Counted from the stretch's first letter, positions 18,383 to 27,604 are shown. The stretch is 64,000 nucleotides of DNA from Beijerinckia indica subsp. indica ATCC 9039 (GCF_000019845.1 NC_010581.1:4106154-4170153); one strand, 5' to 3'. Numbers and translations are program-made. Notes: a model not told the origin generated them from the sequence alone.

Positions 18383-20305
18383 ATGAATCCGAACTTCCGG
18401 AATTTCGCACTTTGGGTAATCATCATCCTGCTGGTGGCGGCACTCGTCATGCTGTTCCAAAATCCCGGGCAGCGAACGGCGACGCAGGATATTACCTTCA
18501 GCCAATTGCTGAACGAGGTAGACCAGGGGCATGTCCGCGAGGTCACCATTGCCGGCAATGAGATCAGCGGGCATTTCAGTGACAATCGCGCCTTCGCGAC
18601 CTATGCCCCGAATGATCCCAATCTCGTCCAGATGCTCTATAAAAAGAACGTCTCGATTTCGGCCAAGCCCCCGTCCGACGGCAATAATTGGCTCGTGACT
18701 CTGCTTGTCAACGGTCTACCGCTGATCGCCATTTTCGGCGTGTGGATCTTCCTGTCCAGACAGATGCAGGGAGCGGGCGGCAAAGCCATGGGCTTCGGCA
18801 AATCCAAGGCCAAGCTTTTGACCGAGGCGCATGGCCGCGTGACCTTCGAGGATGTCGCGGGTGTCGATGAGGCCAAGGAAGATCTCCAGGAAATCGTTGA
18901 ATTCCTGCGCGATCCGCAGAAATTCCAGCGGCTGGGCGGTCGCATTCCGCGCGGTGTGCTCCTCGTCGGCCCGCCCGGCACGGGTAAAACCTTGCTCGCC
19001 CGGGCGATCGCCGGCGAGGCCAATGTGCCCTTCTTCACCATTTCCGGTTCTGATTTCGTGGAAATGTTTGTCGGTGTCGGCGCCAGCCGGGTCCGCGACA
19101 TGTTCGAACAGGCCAAGAAGAACGCGCCCTGCATCATCTTCATCGATGAGATCGACGCCGTTGGCCGGCATCGTGGTGCGGGCCTTGGCGGCGGCAATGA
19201 TGAACGCGAGCAGACGCTCAATCAATTGCTCGTCGAAATGGATGGGTTCGAGGCCAATGAGGGCATCATTCTCATTGCTGCGACCAATCGTCCCGACGTG
19301 CTCGATCCTGCATTGCTGCGGCCCGGCCGTTTCGACCGGCAGATCGTCGTGCCCAATCCGGATGTCGTCGGCCGTGAGCGTATTCTCAAGGTGCATATCC
19401 GCAAGGTGCCGCTTTCTCCCGATGTTGATCTGAAAACCGTGGCGCGCGGCACTCCGGGCTTTTCCGGTGCGGATCTCATGAACCTCGTCAATGAGGCGGC
19501 CCTGATGGCGGCCCGGCGCGGCAAGCGTGTCGTGACCATGGTCGAATTCGAGGACGCCAAGGACAAGATCATGATGGGGGCGGAGCGCCGCACGCTGGTC
19601 ATGACCGAGCAGGAAAAGACCCTGACGGCCTATCATGAAGGCGGTCATGCGCTCGTCGCCTTGAACGTGCCGGCGACTGATCCCGTCCATAAGGCGACGA
19701 TCATTCCGCGCGGTCGTGCGCTCGGCATGGTCATGCAATTGCCCGAACGCGACAAATTGTCGATGAGCTATGAGCAGATGCTTTCGCGGCTTGCTGTTCT
19801 CATGGGTGGACGTGTCTCCGAGGAAATCATCTTTGGTCGCGACAAGGTCACCTCGGGCGCGCAATCCGATATTGAACAGGCGACCAAACTGGCCCGCGCC
19901 ATGGTGACCCGCTGGGGCTTTTCGGAAGAGCTCGGTGCGGTGATGTATGGCGAGAACCAGGAAGAGGTTTTCCTCGGCTATTCGATGGGGCGTCAGCAGA
20001 ATATTTCGGAAGCCACTTCGCAGAAGATCGACGCTGAGGTCAGGCGCCTGGTCGAAATGGGGCTTGCCGAGGCGACCCGGATCATCACCGAGAAACGGGC
20101 CGATCTAGAATGTCTCGCCAAGGGGCTGATCGAATATGAGACCCTGTCAGGCGAGGAAATCCTCGGTCTTCTCCAGGGTCGCGCTCCAGTCCGCGAGACG
20201 AAGGATGAACCGGTTCCCCCGCGTGGCTCGACAGTGCCGACGACGGGCGTGAGCCGGCCGAAGCCTGGCCCCGAACCCGGGCTCGAACCGCAACCGCAGG
20301 TTTGA
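18383..20305 (+). CDS. ftsH: ATP-dependent zinc metalloprotease FtsH
   Basis: Membrane AAA+ protease for quality control and turnover of membrane and regulatory proteins such as LpxC. The start at [12 protein letters not shown] gives the usual first residues; an ATG at 18362 adds seven. 640 residues: membrane segment about 8-25, periplasmic domain, second segment about 103-125, Walker A GPPGTGKT 196-203, Walker B IIFIDEID about 251-258, pore and SRH ([19 protein letters not shown]), zinc motif HEGGH at 418-422, and a Pro-rich tail. Follows tilS. Confidence 0.98.
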   Translation: MNPNFRNFALWVIIILLVAALVMLFQNPGQRTATQDITFSQLLNEVDQGHVREVTIAGNEISGHFSDNRAFATYAPNDPNLVQMLYKKNVSISAKPPSDGNNWLVTLLVNGLPLIAIFGVWIFLSRQMQGAGGKAMGFGKSKAKLLTEAHGRVTFEDVAGVDEAKEDLQEIVEFLRDPQKFQRLGGRIPRGVLLVGPPGTGKTLLARAIAGEANVPFFTISGSDFVEMFVGVGASRVRDMFEQAKKNAPCIIFIDEIDAVGRHRGAGLGGGNDEREQTLNQLLVEMDGFEANEGIILIAATNRPDVLDPALLRPGRFDRQIVVPNPDVVGRERILKVHIRKVPLSPDVDLKTVARGTPGFSGADLMNLVNEAALMAARRGKRVVTMVEFEDAKDKIMMGAERRTLVMTEQEKTLTAYHEGGHALVALNVPATDPVHKATIIPRGRALGMVMQLPERDKLSMSYEQMLSRLAVLMGGRVSEEIIFGRDKVTSGAQSDIEQATKLARAMVTRWGFSEELGAVMYGENQEEVFLGYSMGRQQNISEATSQKIDAEVRRLVEMGLAEATRIITEKRADLECLAKGLIEYETLSGEEILGLLQGRAPVRETKDEPVPPRGSTVPTTGVSRPKPGPEPGLEPQPQV

Positions 20306-20334
20306 TTCGAGTCGATTGGATTTTTGAATCTTGA

Positions 20335-20371
20335 ACATTGGGCGAAAACGGTCTCCGTTTTCGCCCAATGT
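20335..20371 (+). terminator. Perfect 17-bp hairpin after ftsH
   Basis: ACATTGGGCGAAAACGG pairs with CCGTTTTCGCCCAATGT across a three-base loop, 30 bases past the ftsH stop. The T run after it is weak (TCTTT), so efficiency is uncertain, but the position suits a terminator or a 3'-end RNA stabiliser. Confidence 0.6.
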
Positions 20372-20381
20372 CTTTGAGACC

Positions 20382-20432
20382 GAGAGCATTGACCCCAAAA
20401 GTGACACCCACTTTTGGGGTCAATGCGTTTGG
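20382..20432. repeat. Palindromic intergenic repeat A, copy 2
   Basis: GCATTGACCCCAAAAGTG and CCACTTTTGGGGTCAATGC form a near-perfect stem of about 18 bp. Compared with copy 1 both arms have changed together (CAGA...TCTG to TTGA...TCAA), so pairing is kept while sequence differs. Confidence 0.8.
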
Positions 20433-20574
20433 GGACATGATTCGATTTGAATATGCAGCCCCTGGCCACCGCACCGACCCAGGATCGCGGATCGTGCGCT
20501 TCTCTTGTTCGCTTTTTTCAGAGGCGGAACGAAAATCGGAGACTGTTGCCGTGGTCAGTTTTTATGACCGCTAG

Positions 20575-20672
20575 TACCCACCCTCATTGAAGCGCGACTC
20601 GTCGCGGTTCAATGAGGATAAGTGGATACGGTTTAAAAGTGACGCATCGAGAATCTGTGATTCTCGATGCTA
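20575..20672. repeat. Palindromic intergenic repeat B, copy 2
   Basis: Matches B1 over about 98 bases in the same orientation: cruciform with CCTCATTGAA/TTCAATGAGG arms, GTGGATAC, then a hairpin with ATCGAGAATC/GATTCTCGAT. B1 and B2 lie on either side of cpoB-tilS-ftsH. Confidence 0.85.
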
Positions 20673-21302
20673 GTCGCATACATAGAAACGCGGTTTTGTG
20701 ATTCGGAAGATCGCAAACAGACTCTTCCTCCCTTGGAAAAACGCATTTTTTGCTCCGGGTATGCTCTCAACGCATGATGAATGATCGAGCAAAAGGCGTA
20801 GTCATTTGAAAATTAACAAGTTTTTCCTAACAGGATCATTCTGGTTGAGGGCTCATGTCATGGCGTGGAGCTCGTTTGGAGACGGCCGCGAGGGCTGAAT
20901 GGCCCCGGACCGGGCGGTTTTGACGCGCGGTTGCGACACTTGGTAACAGGACCAAAAGGGGGATTTACCGCTCCTTATCCCTCTTTCCGCCAGTGAAAAT
21001 CGGTTGCCTCGAAGGGCTGAAACTGTCAAATTCCCGCGCGGGGCGCTTCCATCATTATGACTCTGAGTCCATGGTGGAAACCGCTCTGTTCTTTCCGTTT
21101 GGAAGTCTTTTTCAAGAACGCTGTTTGTGAAAAGGACGCGAGGCCAGCAATCATCATGAACCATGATCGCTTCCGCGAACAGCAGACGGATGTTGTCTCC
21201 AAGTCATGCATGGCACGCATATCAGTTGCGGAGCCCCAGTGCGTAAGGTGGAAGCCCGCTCTTCTACCATTCCTGATCCTCAGAAAATTCTAGGGAGATA
21301 CC

Positions 21303-23003
21303 GTGAAACGCTCCAATTTCCTGCGCTCAACCAGCCTTGCTGTTGCGTTGATGCTGACCGGAGGCGCGATTGCCGCCGAAGAGACTTACGCGCCGGTTAC
21401 CGACGCGCGCCTGGGCGCGGCCGCTAAGGATGCTGGCTGGCTGATGTATCGGCGTGATTATACGGGCTCTGGCTATGCGCCCTTCGATACGATCAACACC
21501 AGCAATGTCGCCAATCTGAAGCAGGTCTGGGATTACAAGACCGACTTCGACATGGGCCATGAATCTCCCGCCATTGTTAATGGCGATTACCTTTTCATCA
21601 CGACGCCTAAGAATGAGCTGCATGCCTTCCAGGCGAGCACCGGCAAGCCCTTGTGGGTTTACAAGCATGATCTGACGGGCGTTGGTCTGAAAACCATCTG
21701 CTGCGACGTGGTCAATCGCGGTGTCGCGCTCTATGGCGACAATGTCTATATGGCGACGCTGGACAATCGTGTCGTCGCGCTCGATGCCAAGACCGGCAAG
21801 CCCGTCTGGAATACTCAGTTAGAGAAACCGGATGTTGGTTATGCGATGACGGTGGCTCCCTTGGCGCTTAAGGGCAAGGTTGTCGTCGGCGTCTCCGGTG
21901 GCGAATATGGCGCGCGTGGCTACATTGCGGCGCTCGATGCTTCGACTGGCAAGGAAGTGTGGCGGCGTCATACCATTCCGGCTCCGAACGAGCCCGGCGG
22001 CGACACCTGGCCGGAAGGCGCTTATAAAACCGGTGGTGGTCCCGCTTGGCTCACCGGCAGCTATGATGCCGACACGGACACTTTGTTCTGGGGCGTCGGC
22101 AATCCTGGACCCTGGCTCGCCACATTGCGTCCTGGCGATAACCTCTATACCGATTCCGTCCTGGCACTCGACCCGGCCACCGGCAATATCAAATGGCACT
22201 ATCAATATACGCCCAACGATACTTGGGACTATGACGGCACCAACGAACAGGTGCTCATTGATATTACCCATGAAGGTAAGCCTTATAAGGCCCTGGTCAG
22301 CGCGAGCCGCAATGGCTGGCTGTATGCGATTGACCGGACCAACGGCAAGTTGATCTATGGCGAGAAATTCGCCACGGCCACTTCGGTCACCGGATTCAAG
22401 GACGGCAAGCCGGTCACCGACCCGGACAAGCGCCCCGACATCAACAAAGAGATTTTCACCTGCCCGAGCTTCCTCGGCGGCAAGAACTGGTGGCCGATTT
22501 CGGTCGATGTGAAAACCCAGATCGCCTATGTGCCGACCATGCATACCTGCATGACGATGAAGGGTAATGCGGTCAGCTACCGGGCGGGCCTGCCGTTCCT
22601 CGGCGAATCCTTCAAGGTGGTGCGTGACCCGGCCTTCCCCAACCATTGGGGCGCGGTGCAGGCCATCGATCTCAATACCGGCAAGCAGGTTTGGGACTTC
22701 CCGTCCGAACTGCCCTGGAATGACGGCACTTTGACCACCGCGGGTGGTGTCGTCTTCTCCGGCAGCGCGGATGGCTATCTCCATGCCTTCGATGCCAAGA
22801 CCGGCAAGGTTCTGTGGAAGAGCCCGCAGGCGACTTCGGGCTTCCTCGGCGTTCCGAGCACCTGGAAGGTCGGCGATAAGCAATATATCGGGATATACGC
22901 CGGTTGGGGTGGTGGTACGCCGATCTGGGGCGGCGATATGGCCAAGGATCCGCGGGTTCTCAACATCCCGCTCGGCGGCCATTTCTACGTCTTTTCATTG
23001 TAA
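21303..23003 (+). CDS. PQQ-dependent alcohol dehydrogenase with lanthanide signature
   Basis: Periplasmic quinoprotein that oxidises alcohols with PQQ and a bound metal. Starts at GTG with AGGGAG upstream; signal peptide to about residue 25 (GGAIAAEE). Beta-propeller of 566 residues with repeated W motifs. Active-site features: vicinal Cys133-Cys134, Glu201 (SGGEYGARG), Asn267 (GVGNPGPW), catalytic Asp309 and an extra Asp311 (TWDYDGTNE). The Asp two residues after the catalytic one marks lanthanide-using XoxF, ExaF and PedH enzymes; calcium enzymes have Ala or Ser there. Surrounding sequence (PAWLTGSYD, LYTDSVLALDP) looks more like ethanol-type ExaF/PedH than XoxF. The next gene encodes its likely electron acceptor. 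Confidence 0.93.
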   Translation: MKRSNFLRSTSLAVALMLTGGAIAAEETYAPVTDARLGAAAKDAGWLMYRRDYTGSGYAPFDTINTSNVANLKQVWDYKTDFDMGHESPAIVNGDYLFITTPKNELHAFQASTGKPLWVYKHDLTGVGLKTICCDVVNRGVALYGDNVYMATLDNRVVALDAKTGKPVWNTQLEKPDVGYAMTVAPLALKGKVVVGVSGGEYGARGYIAALDASTGKEVWRRHTIPAPNEPGGDTWPEGAYKTGGGPAWLTGSYDADTDTLFWGVGNPGPWLATLRPGDNLYTDSVLALDPATGNIKWHYQYTPNDTWDYDGTNEQVLIDITHEGKPYKALVSASRNGWLYAIDRTNGKLIYGEKFATATSVTGFKDGKPVTDPDKRPDINKEIFTCPSFLGGKNWWPISVDVKTQIAYVPTMHTCMTMKGNAVSYRAGLPFLGESFKVVRDPAFPNHWGAVQAIDLNTGKQVWDFPSELPWNDGTLTTAGGVVFSGSADGYLHAFDAKTGKVLWKSPQATSGFLGVPSTWKVGDKQYIGIYAGWGGGTPIWGGDMAKDPRVLNIPLGGHFYVFSL

Positions 23004-23021
23004 GTAAAAATAAAGGCAGGC

Positions 23022-24275
23022 ATGATGCCTTCTCTCTCCTGTTTCATCCGCCTTGCGCGGACCACGACTCTCGCCGCCGTACTTGGGTACGGCGGCACAG
23101 CAAGCGCCGCGAACCTGTCTGTCTGCATCGACAAGGCGAGCCCCACATCCGCGATGGATGCGGCGCTCGCCCGTGCCGTTGCGCGGCATGAGGGCGCGAC
23201 CGTCAAAATCGATTATTTCGACGGTTCCGGTGATGACGATGGGTTCGATCTTGATGAATTCGCCGATCTCGCCGAACGCTGTGATTTGGTGCTCGGTTTC
23301 CCCGTCGATCCCGAAACCCATGCTTTGCCGGCTGGATTGTCTTCCACCGCTCCCTATGGGCACACCGGTTTCGTGCTGGTGACGCCGTCTGGCAGTCCCG
23401 CCGCCTCGCTCGATCAATTGCCGAAAGGCACGGCCGTCGCCGTGGGGTATCAGACGACCCCCAATCTCTATTTCATCGATCATCCGAATCTTCATGCGGA
23501 TGTTCATCTGACGGATGAGGAAGCTCTGGCGGCCCTGGTGGCGCGCAAGGTGTCGGCCGCGATGGTCTGGCGCCCAACCGTCGCCAGCTATCAGACAGTC
23601 CATGCCGAGACGGCCCGTTTCGACATGCATGATCTCGATGCGGCTCATGCCCGTTTCAATCTGGTCGCGCTTTACGGCGAGCCGCATGCGGCAGCGGCGA
23701 AGGCTTTTGACGATTCCGTGATCGCCTTGGCCAGCGCGGGTGAACTCGATCGCGTGATCACGCCCTATCTGAAGAGCGGCGCTGTCGCAGAAAGCTCGAA
23801 TAAGGCGAATGCGGGCAAACCTGCCGAGGCCGTCGCGCAGGCGACCCCGCCCAAACCTGCCGCCCCGCAACCGGCAACGCCCGCCACCCCGGCGCCGCAA
23901 CCAACGGCTCCGGCACCCGCTGCCGCTGGTGCCACTCCGCCCGCGCTCTACACCAGTGCGCAGGCTGATCAGGGCAAGGAGAAATATGCGGAGAATTGCG
24001 CGATCTGCCACGGGCCGACCCTGGCCGGGCGCGCGGGACCGGCGCTGAAAGGGCCGACCTTCGCCTCGCCAACGGCTGGCTTCTCCGTCAGCGACATTTT
24101 CGTCATTCTCTCGCAGAATATGCCGGCAACCAATCCGGGCAGTCTCGAGCAGGACGATTATGTGCAGATCATGGCCTATCTGCTGCAGCAGAACGGCTAT
24201 CCGGCGGGGACGACGGCGCTCACCTTCGATGAAGCCGGAAAATCCAAGGTGCCGCTGATCTATCGCGGTCAGTAA
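23022..24275 (+). CDS. Fusion of XoxJ-like periplasmic binding domain and cytochrome c (J-G fusion)
   Basis: 417 residues exported by a signal peptide ending about residue 29 (GGTASAA). Residues 31-250 resemble the periplasmic solute-binding fold of MxaJ/XoxJ (VCIDKASPTSAMDAALARAV, DLVLGFPVD, VAVGYQTTPNLYF). A Pro/Ala-rich linker covers about 265-308, then a class I cytochrome c with haem motif CAICH (326-330) and probable distal Met367 (SQNMPAT). It starts 18 bases after the dehydrogenase with its own GGCAGG site, so the two form an operon. It should accept electrons from the dehydrogenase and help its maturation. A similar natural fusion (cytochrome cGJ) is known for the XoxF of a verrucomicrobial methanotroph. 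Confidence 0.9.
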   Translation: MMPSLSCFIRLARTTTLAAVLGYGGTASAANLSVCIDKASPTSAMDAALARAVARHEGATVKIDYFDGSGDDDGFDLDEFADLAERCDLVLGFPVDPETHALPAGLSSTAPYGHTGFVLVTPSGSPAASLDQLPKGTAVAVGYQTTPNLYFIDHPNLHADVHLTDEEALAALVARKVSAAMVWRPTVASYQTVHAETARFDMHDLDAAHARFNLVALYGEPHAAAAKAFDDSVIALASAGELDRVITPYLKSGAVAESSNKANAGKPAEAVAQATPPKPAAPQPATPATPAPQPTAPAPAAAGATPPALYTSAQADQGKEKYAENCAICHGPTLAGRAGPALKGPTFASPTAGFSVSDIFVILSQNMPATNPGSLEQDDYVQIMAYLLQQNGYPAGTTALTFDEAGKSKVPLIYRGQ

Positions 24276-24311
24276 GACCGTTCGGCACCTTATCCTGCCA
24301 CACAGATTCTG

Positions 24312-24346
24312 GAGCGCCAGCCTTCGATGAAGTCCGGCGCTCTTTT
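24312..24346 (+). terminator. Intrinsic terminator of the dehydrogenase-cytochrome operon
   Basis: GAGCGCC at 24312-24318 pairs with GGCGCTC at 24336-24342, followed directly by TTTT. It lies 37 bases after the fusion gene stop. Confidence 0.75.
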
Positions 24347-24425
24347 CGTTTGTCAACGAAACTATTCAAAACAATGATAATTCCTTTCAAGCTCCACGCC
24401 CCGGCGGCCGAATCCAATCGATTGC

Positions 24426-25454
24426 ATGGGGGCCGATTTGAGAGGGTGGCCCTTGAAATTCATCACGACTGACCAAAATCCTCTTCCGCCCAGTGGCACG
24501 GTCGGCGAGATTGTTACGGCCGATAGGATTGTCCTTCGCTATGCCCGCTGGCCGGCTCAGGACTCTGCGGGGCGGGGCGTGCGAGGGACCATTGCCATCT
24601 TGGGCGGGCGAGCCGAATTCATTGAGAAATATTTCGAGACGATAGCCGCGCTCCAGAAGCGTGGTTTCGCGGTCGCCCTTCTCGACTGGCGCGGACAAGG
24701 TCTATCGCAACGCTTGCTGCGTAATCGCAGCAAGGGTCACGTCGATGATTTCAAATCCTATCGCAAGGATCTCGATGCCTTCGAACAGCAGGTGCTCGCA
24801 CCTTTTTGTCCGAAGCCCTGGTTTGCGCTCGCTCATTCCATGGGAGGCACCATTCTGCTCGATCAGGCGCATGACGGAGCTTCTCCTTTCACACGCATGG
24901 TTTTGTGTGCGCCGATGATTGCGCTCAAGCGCCTGTCCTTTCCGCGCGGCATGCGGTTTTTGACTGAATTCCTTCATAAAAGCGGCTTCGGCCGTGCCGG
25001 CGTTCCCTTCCGCTATGCGCGTGCTGCTGCCCGCGAGCCCTTCTCGAAAAATGTCCTGACCTCGGATCCGGTCCGCTTCTCGCGATTTACCTCAGTGATT
25101 GCCGCGGCACCGGAATTGGCTGTGGGTGTGCCAACGATTGGCTGGGTACATGCGGCCTTCCGTCTGATGCACAAGCTGGCCAAACCCGATTTCGCCGCGA
25201 GAGTTACAACGCCAGTCCTGATCTTCGTCGCTGGCGATGATCGCGTCATTGATTCACGTTCGGTGGAACTGTTTGCCAGTCGTCTCAAGACGGGTCATTG
25301 CCTGACAATCCCGAACGCCCAGCATGAGATCTTGATGGAACAGGATTGCTATCGCGAACAATTCTGGGCTGCTTTCGATCATTTCATTCTCGGTTCGCCA
25401 GAAGAGGTGTTGAAACCACGGGACGAGCCGCTCATCGTCCAGACAGCCGTTTGA
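24426..25454 (+). CDS. Alpha/beta hydrolase, lysophospholipase/monoacylglycerol lipase type
   Basis: 342 residues of the PldB-like hydrolase family. Motifs: GGRAEFIEKYFETIAAL, LLDWRGQGLS, nucleophile elbow AHSMGG about residue 139, Asp in FVAGDDRVID and His in PNAQHEILMEQ. No signal peptide. The family removes the acyl chain from lysophospholipids or monoacylglycerols at the inner membrane. A TTG at 24453 with GAGAGGG before it is an alternative start. The gene hisN converges on its 3' end. Confidence 0.88.
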   Translation: MGADLRGWPLKFITTDQNPLPPSGTVGEIVTADRIVLRYARWPAQDSAGRGVRGTIAILGGRAEFIEKYFETIAALQKRGFAVALLDWRGQGLSQRLLRNRSKGHVDDFKSYRKDLDAFEQQVLAPFCPKPWFALAHSMGGTILLDQAHDGASPFTRMVLCAPMIALKRLSFPRGMRFLTEFLHKSGFGRAGVPFRYARAAAREPFSKNVLTSDPVRFSRFTSVIAAAPELAVGVPTIGWVHAAFRLMHKLAKPDFAARVTTPVLIFVAGDDRVIDSRSVELFASRLKTGHCLTIPNAQHEILMEQDCYREQFWAAFDHFILGSPEEVLKPRDEPLIVQTAV

Positions 25455-25483
25455 TTTTGCGGATGGTCCCTCTTCAGGCGCAC

Positions 25484-26287
25484 TCATGATCTCTGACGCA
25501 GAAGAGACAGGACCTGATCATGCAAGGCTGCACAACCGGAGGCCACGATATCGCCGCCCTGCGCTGGCTCGCCACCCTCCCAGGTCGTGACGCAGCCGCC
25601 CGCGCCACGGATGATCGGAACGAGGGGTGCGATATCATAGGGCTTGAGGCCGGATTCGATGACGCAATCGACGTGACCCGCCGCCAGCATGGCGAAGGCA
25701 TAGCAATCGCAGCCATAGCGCGAGAGGCGAACCTCTGCCTCGACCCGGCGGAAGGCTTCGAGCTTGGCGGGTTCATAGAGCAGCGGAGAGGTCGTCATGA
25801 GGATTGCATCGGCAAGCGAAGCGCAGGTGCGCGCGCGCAGGGTGCGTTTTATCAGTGCGAGATCGATACCGGGGCCGCGCCACTCGGCATGTTGGCCATC
25901 GCCGGCAAAACGTTCGCGGATGAAGGGCTGGGCCATCATCCCATAGATCGGCTGGCCGTGGTGCAGGAGCCCGATCAACGTCCCCCATATTGGCATGCCG
26001 GCGATGAAACTTTTGGTGCCATCGATCGGATCGAGGACCCAGACATATTCTGCATCTTCCCGGATGGTGCCGAATTCCTCGCCGATGATGCCATGCCGCG
26101 GAAAAGTCATCTCTATCAACTGCCGCATCGCGCTTTCGGCGGCATGATCGGCCTCGGTCACCGGATCGAAGGGGCCGCCAGCATTCTTGTCGATCGCGCC
26201 GAGAGAGGTGCGAAAGAAAGGCAGCACAGCCTCACTGGCGGCGTCGGCGAGCTTTTCGACGAAGGCGGCAAAATCGACGGCGGACAT
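25484..26287 (-). CDS. hisN: Histidinol-phosphatase, inositol-monophosphatase fold
   Basis: Removes phosphate from histidinol phosphate in histidine synthesis. 267 residues from an ATG with GGAAAGG upstream. Metal site residues: GEEFG about residue 69 and the hallmark WVLDPIDGTKSF about 81-92, plus GLKPYDIAPLVPII near the end. GTKSFIAGMPIWG favours HisN over SuhB-type inositol phosphatases, but the two are hard to separate without a tree. The sRNA array lies just upstream on the opposite strand, matching the original naming of the suhB RNA family after a gene of this fold. Confidence 0.88.
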   Translation of the reverse strand: MSAVDFAAFVEKLADAASEAVLPFFRTSLGAIDKNAGGPFDPVTEADHAAESAMRQLIEMTFPRHGIIGEEFGTIREDAEYVWVLDPIDGTKSFIAGMPIWGTLIGLLHHGQPIYGMMAQPFIRERFAGDGQHAEWRGPGIDLALIKRTLRARTCASLADAILMTTSPLLYEPAKLEAFRRVEAEVRLSRYGCDCYAFAMLAAGHVDCVIESGLKPYDIAPLVPIIRGAGGCVTTWEGGEPAQGGDIVASGCAALHDQVLSLLRQRS

Positions 26288-26523
26288 AAGACAACCTTTC
26301 CATGCGGACATTGCGGAGAGCGCGCGAACAAAAAGCGCGAGCGGCGCAGCTCTCGAAACCCATAGCAAATGCCCGAAGGCTTTTCAGCGCTGGTGAAGGG
26401 ATCTTTCCGGCTGGCCTTTTGGAGAAAAGAGCCTCGTCGTAGCCGCCAAAAGCCGATTTTCGTGGACCGAACCTGTTTTCCCGGCCTGTGTTGTCTTGCC
26501 GCAGCGAAAAACCCTGAAAGGGC

Positions 26524-26552
26524 TTGCTCTTTGTGCGTCGCACAGTCATATT
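26524..26552 (+). promoter_or_regulatory. sRNA copy 1 promoter with internal palindrome
   Basis: TTGCTC (26524-26529), 17-base spacer, CATATT (26547-26552). The spacer holds TGTGC-GTC-GCACA (26532-26544), a possible operator. Confidence 0.7.
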
Positions 26553-26558
26553 GTTGCG

Positions 26559-26649
26559 GTGCGGCAACGATGTTGCTGCCGATGCCCTCCTTGGGCGTTT
26601 CCTCCCTTGACTTGGACCGCTTGTGGCAACACGAGCGGTTTTTTCTTTT
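26559..26649 (+). ncRNA. suhB/MmgR (alpha-r8) type small RNA, copy 1
   Basis: Start estimated 7 bases after the -10 box. Hairpin 1: GCGGCAAC (26561-26568) with GTTGCTGC (26572-26579). Hairpin 2: GCCC/GGGC with TCCTT loop. Then the single-stranded TTTCCTCCCT tract, complementary to ribosome binding sites. Last, a 10-bp terminator ACCGCTTGTG/CACGAGCGGT (26616-26639) capped by the GNRA loop GCAA, followed by six T. This order matches my memory of the Rfam suhB family (MmgR of Sinorhizobium), Hfq-dependent trans-acting RNAs. Confidence 0.85.
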
Positions 26650-26872
26650 GGGTCGCTTGTGCGACCTTGTCTGTCCGGCTGCGCCAAGTCTTTTTGCTGT
26701 TGCTCGTTCATGCGAATATCGCAATGCAGGGTATCGTGCAACGCATTTCTCGATATGCGCCTTTCAGGCCGATGCGCTAAGCACCTGGAATTATTAATCT
26801 CTTTCACATGGTCTGCCGGAGGATAGAGGCAGATTCATGCCTGTGGCTCAGGCTTGGTCCGTTGAAAAAAAC

Positions 26873-26901
26873 TTGCTTTTTGTGCGTTGCACAGTCATAT
26901 T
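26873..26901 (+). promoter_or_regulatory. sRNA copy 2 promoter with internal palindrome
   Basis: TTGCTT (26873-26878), 17-base spacer, CATATT (26896-26901); spacer palindrome TGTGC-GTT-GCACA at 26881-26893. Confidence 0.7.
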
Positions 26902-26907
26902 ATTGCG

Positions 26908-26997
26908 GTGCAGTAACGATGTTGCTGCTAATGCCCTCCTTGGGCGTTTCCTCCCTTGACTTGCACCGCTTGTGGCAACACGAGCGGTTTTCTTTTT
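26908..26997 (+). ncRNA. suhB/MmgR type small RNA, copy 2
   Basis: Same architecture as copy 1. Hairpin 1 arms are GCAGTAAC and GTTGCTGC, with an A-U and a U-G pair where copy 1 has G-U and C-G, so pairing is kept by paired changes. Terminator 26965-26988 has the identical 10-bp stem and GCAA loop; the T run is broken by one C. TTTCCTCCCT is unchanged. Confidence 0.85.
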
Positions 26998-27227
26998 GGG
27001 CCGCTTGTGCGACCTTGCCTTCCGTCTGCGCCAATCCGTTCGTGGGCAAGCCTGTTCGCTCGTTCATGCGCATATCGCAATGCAGGGTGTCGGCCGGCGC
27101 ATTTCTAAGCGCGTGCCTTTCAGGTCGACGCCTAAGCACCTGGAATTATTAATTTCTTTCATGTGATCTATCAGAGAATAGAGGCAGATACATGCCTGTG
27201 CCTCAGGCTTGGCCCGTTGAAAAAGAC

Positions 27228-27256
27228 TTGCTTTTTGTGCGCTGCACAGTCATATT
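27228..27256 (+). promoter_or_regulatory. sRNA copy 3 promoter with internal palindrome
   Basis: TTGCTT (27228-27233), 17-base spacer, CATATT (27251-27256); spacer palindrome TGTGC-GCT-GCACA at 27236-27248. Confidence 0.7.
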
Positions 27257-27262
27257 ATTGCG

Positions 27263-27354
27263 GTGCGGTAACGATGTTGCCGCTAATGCCCTCCTTGGGC
27301 GTTTCCTCCCTTGACTTGCACCGCTTGTGGCAACACGAGCGGTTTTTTCTTTTT
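27263..27354 (+). ncRNA. suhB/MmgR type small RNA, copy 3
   Basis: Hairpin 1 arms GCGGTAAC and GTTGCCGC; hairpin 2 and the TTTCCTCCCT tract unchanged; terminator 27320-27343 with GCAA loop and six T. Promoter and upstream 50 bases are nearly the same as copy 2, so 2 and 3 look like the most recent duplication. Confidence 0.85.
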
Positions 27355-27575
27355 GGGTTCCCTTTCGCGGTTTCCCTTTTCACCGCTTCCCTTGCACGAA
27401 CGCCTAACTCTCATGTTCATCGTGCAGCCCTGGGTCCTGTTTCGTGCATCTCTCGGTCGTTGGGCCTTTTGAGATGATATAAGATATTGAATTTATTTTA
27501 TTTCTTAAATCCATTTGGGACCGGTTAGGGCCTTTATGAGAGTGCTCACCTAAGGCAAGGCTGTTCGGAAAGCGC

Positions 27576-27604
27576 TTGCGTTTCGCACTGCACACAGGCA
27601 TATC
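27576..27604 (+). promoter_or_regulatory. sRNA copy 4 promoter, no palindrome
   Basis: TTGCGT (27576-27581), 17-base spacer, CATATC (27599-27604). The TGTGC/GCACA palindrome of copies 1-3 is missing. Confidence 0.65.

Larger units (their letters stand above)
20306..21302. other. Intergenic region between ftsH and the PQQ dehydrogenase gene
   Basis: About 1 kb without a credible gene. From the left: a 17-bp inverted repeat that may end ftsH, repeat A2, repeat B2, then about 630 bases (20675-21302) that must carry the dehydrogenase promoter and perhaps metal or alcohol control sites. I recognise no operator. A 103-codon reverse frame at 20853-21164 looks non-coding. Confidence 0.6.

Noticed and set aside
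20853-21164. A 103-codon minus-strand frame upstream of the dehydrogenase
   Set aside because: No ribosome site or family resemblance; composition looks non-coding.
21303-23003. Calling the quinoprotein xoxF
   Set aside because: The lanthanide Asp is present, but the sequence around Asn267 and Asp309 resembles ethanol-type enzymes (ExaF/PedH) more than XoxF. A tree is needed, so no symbol is given.
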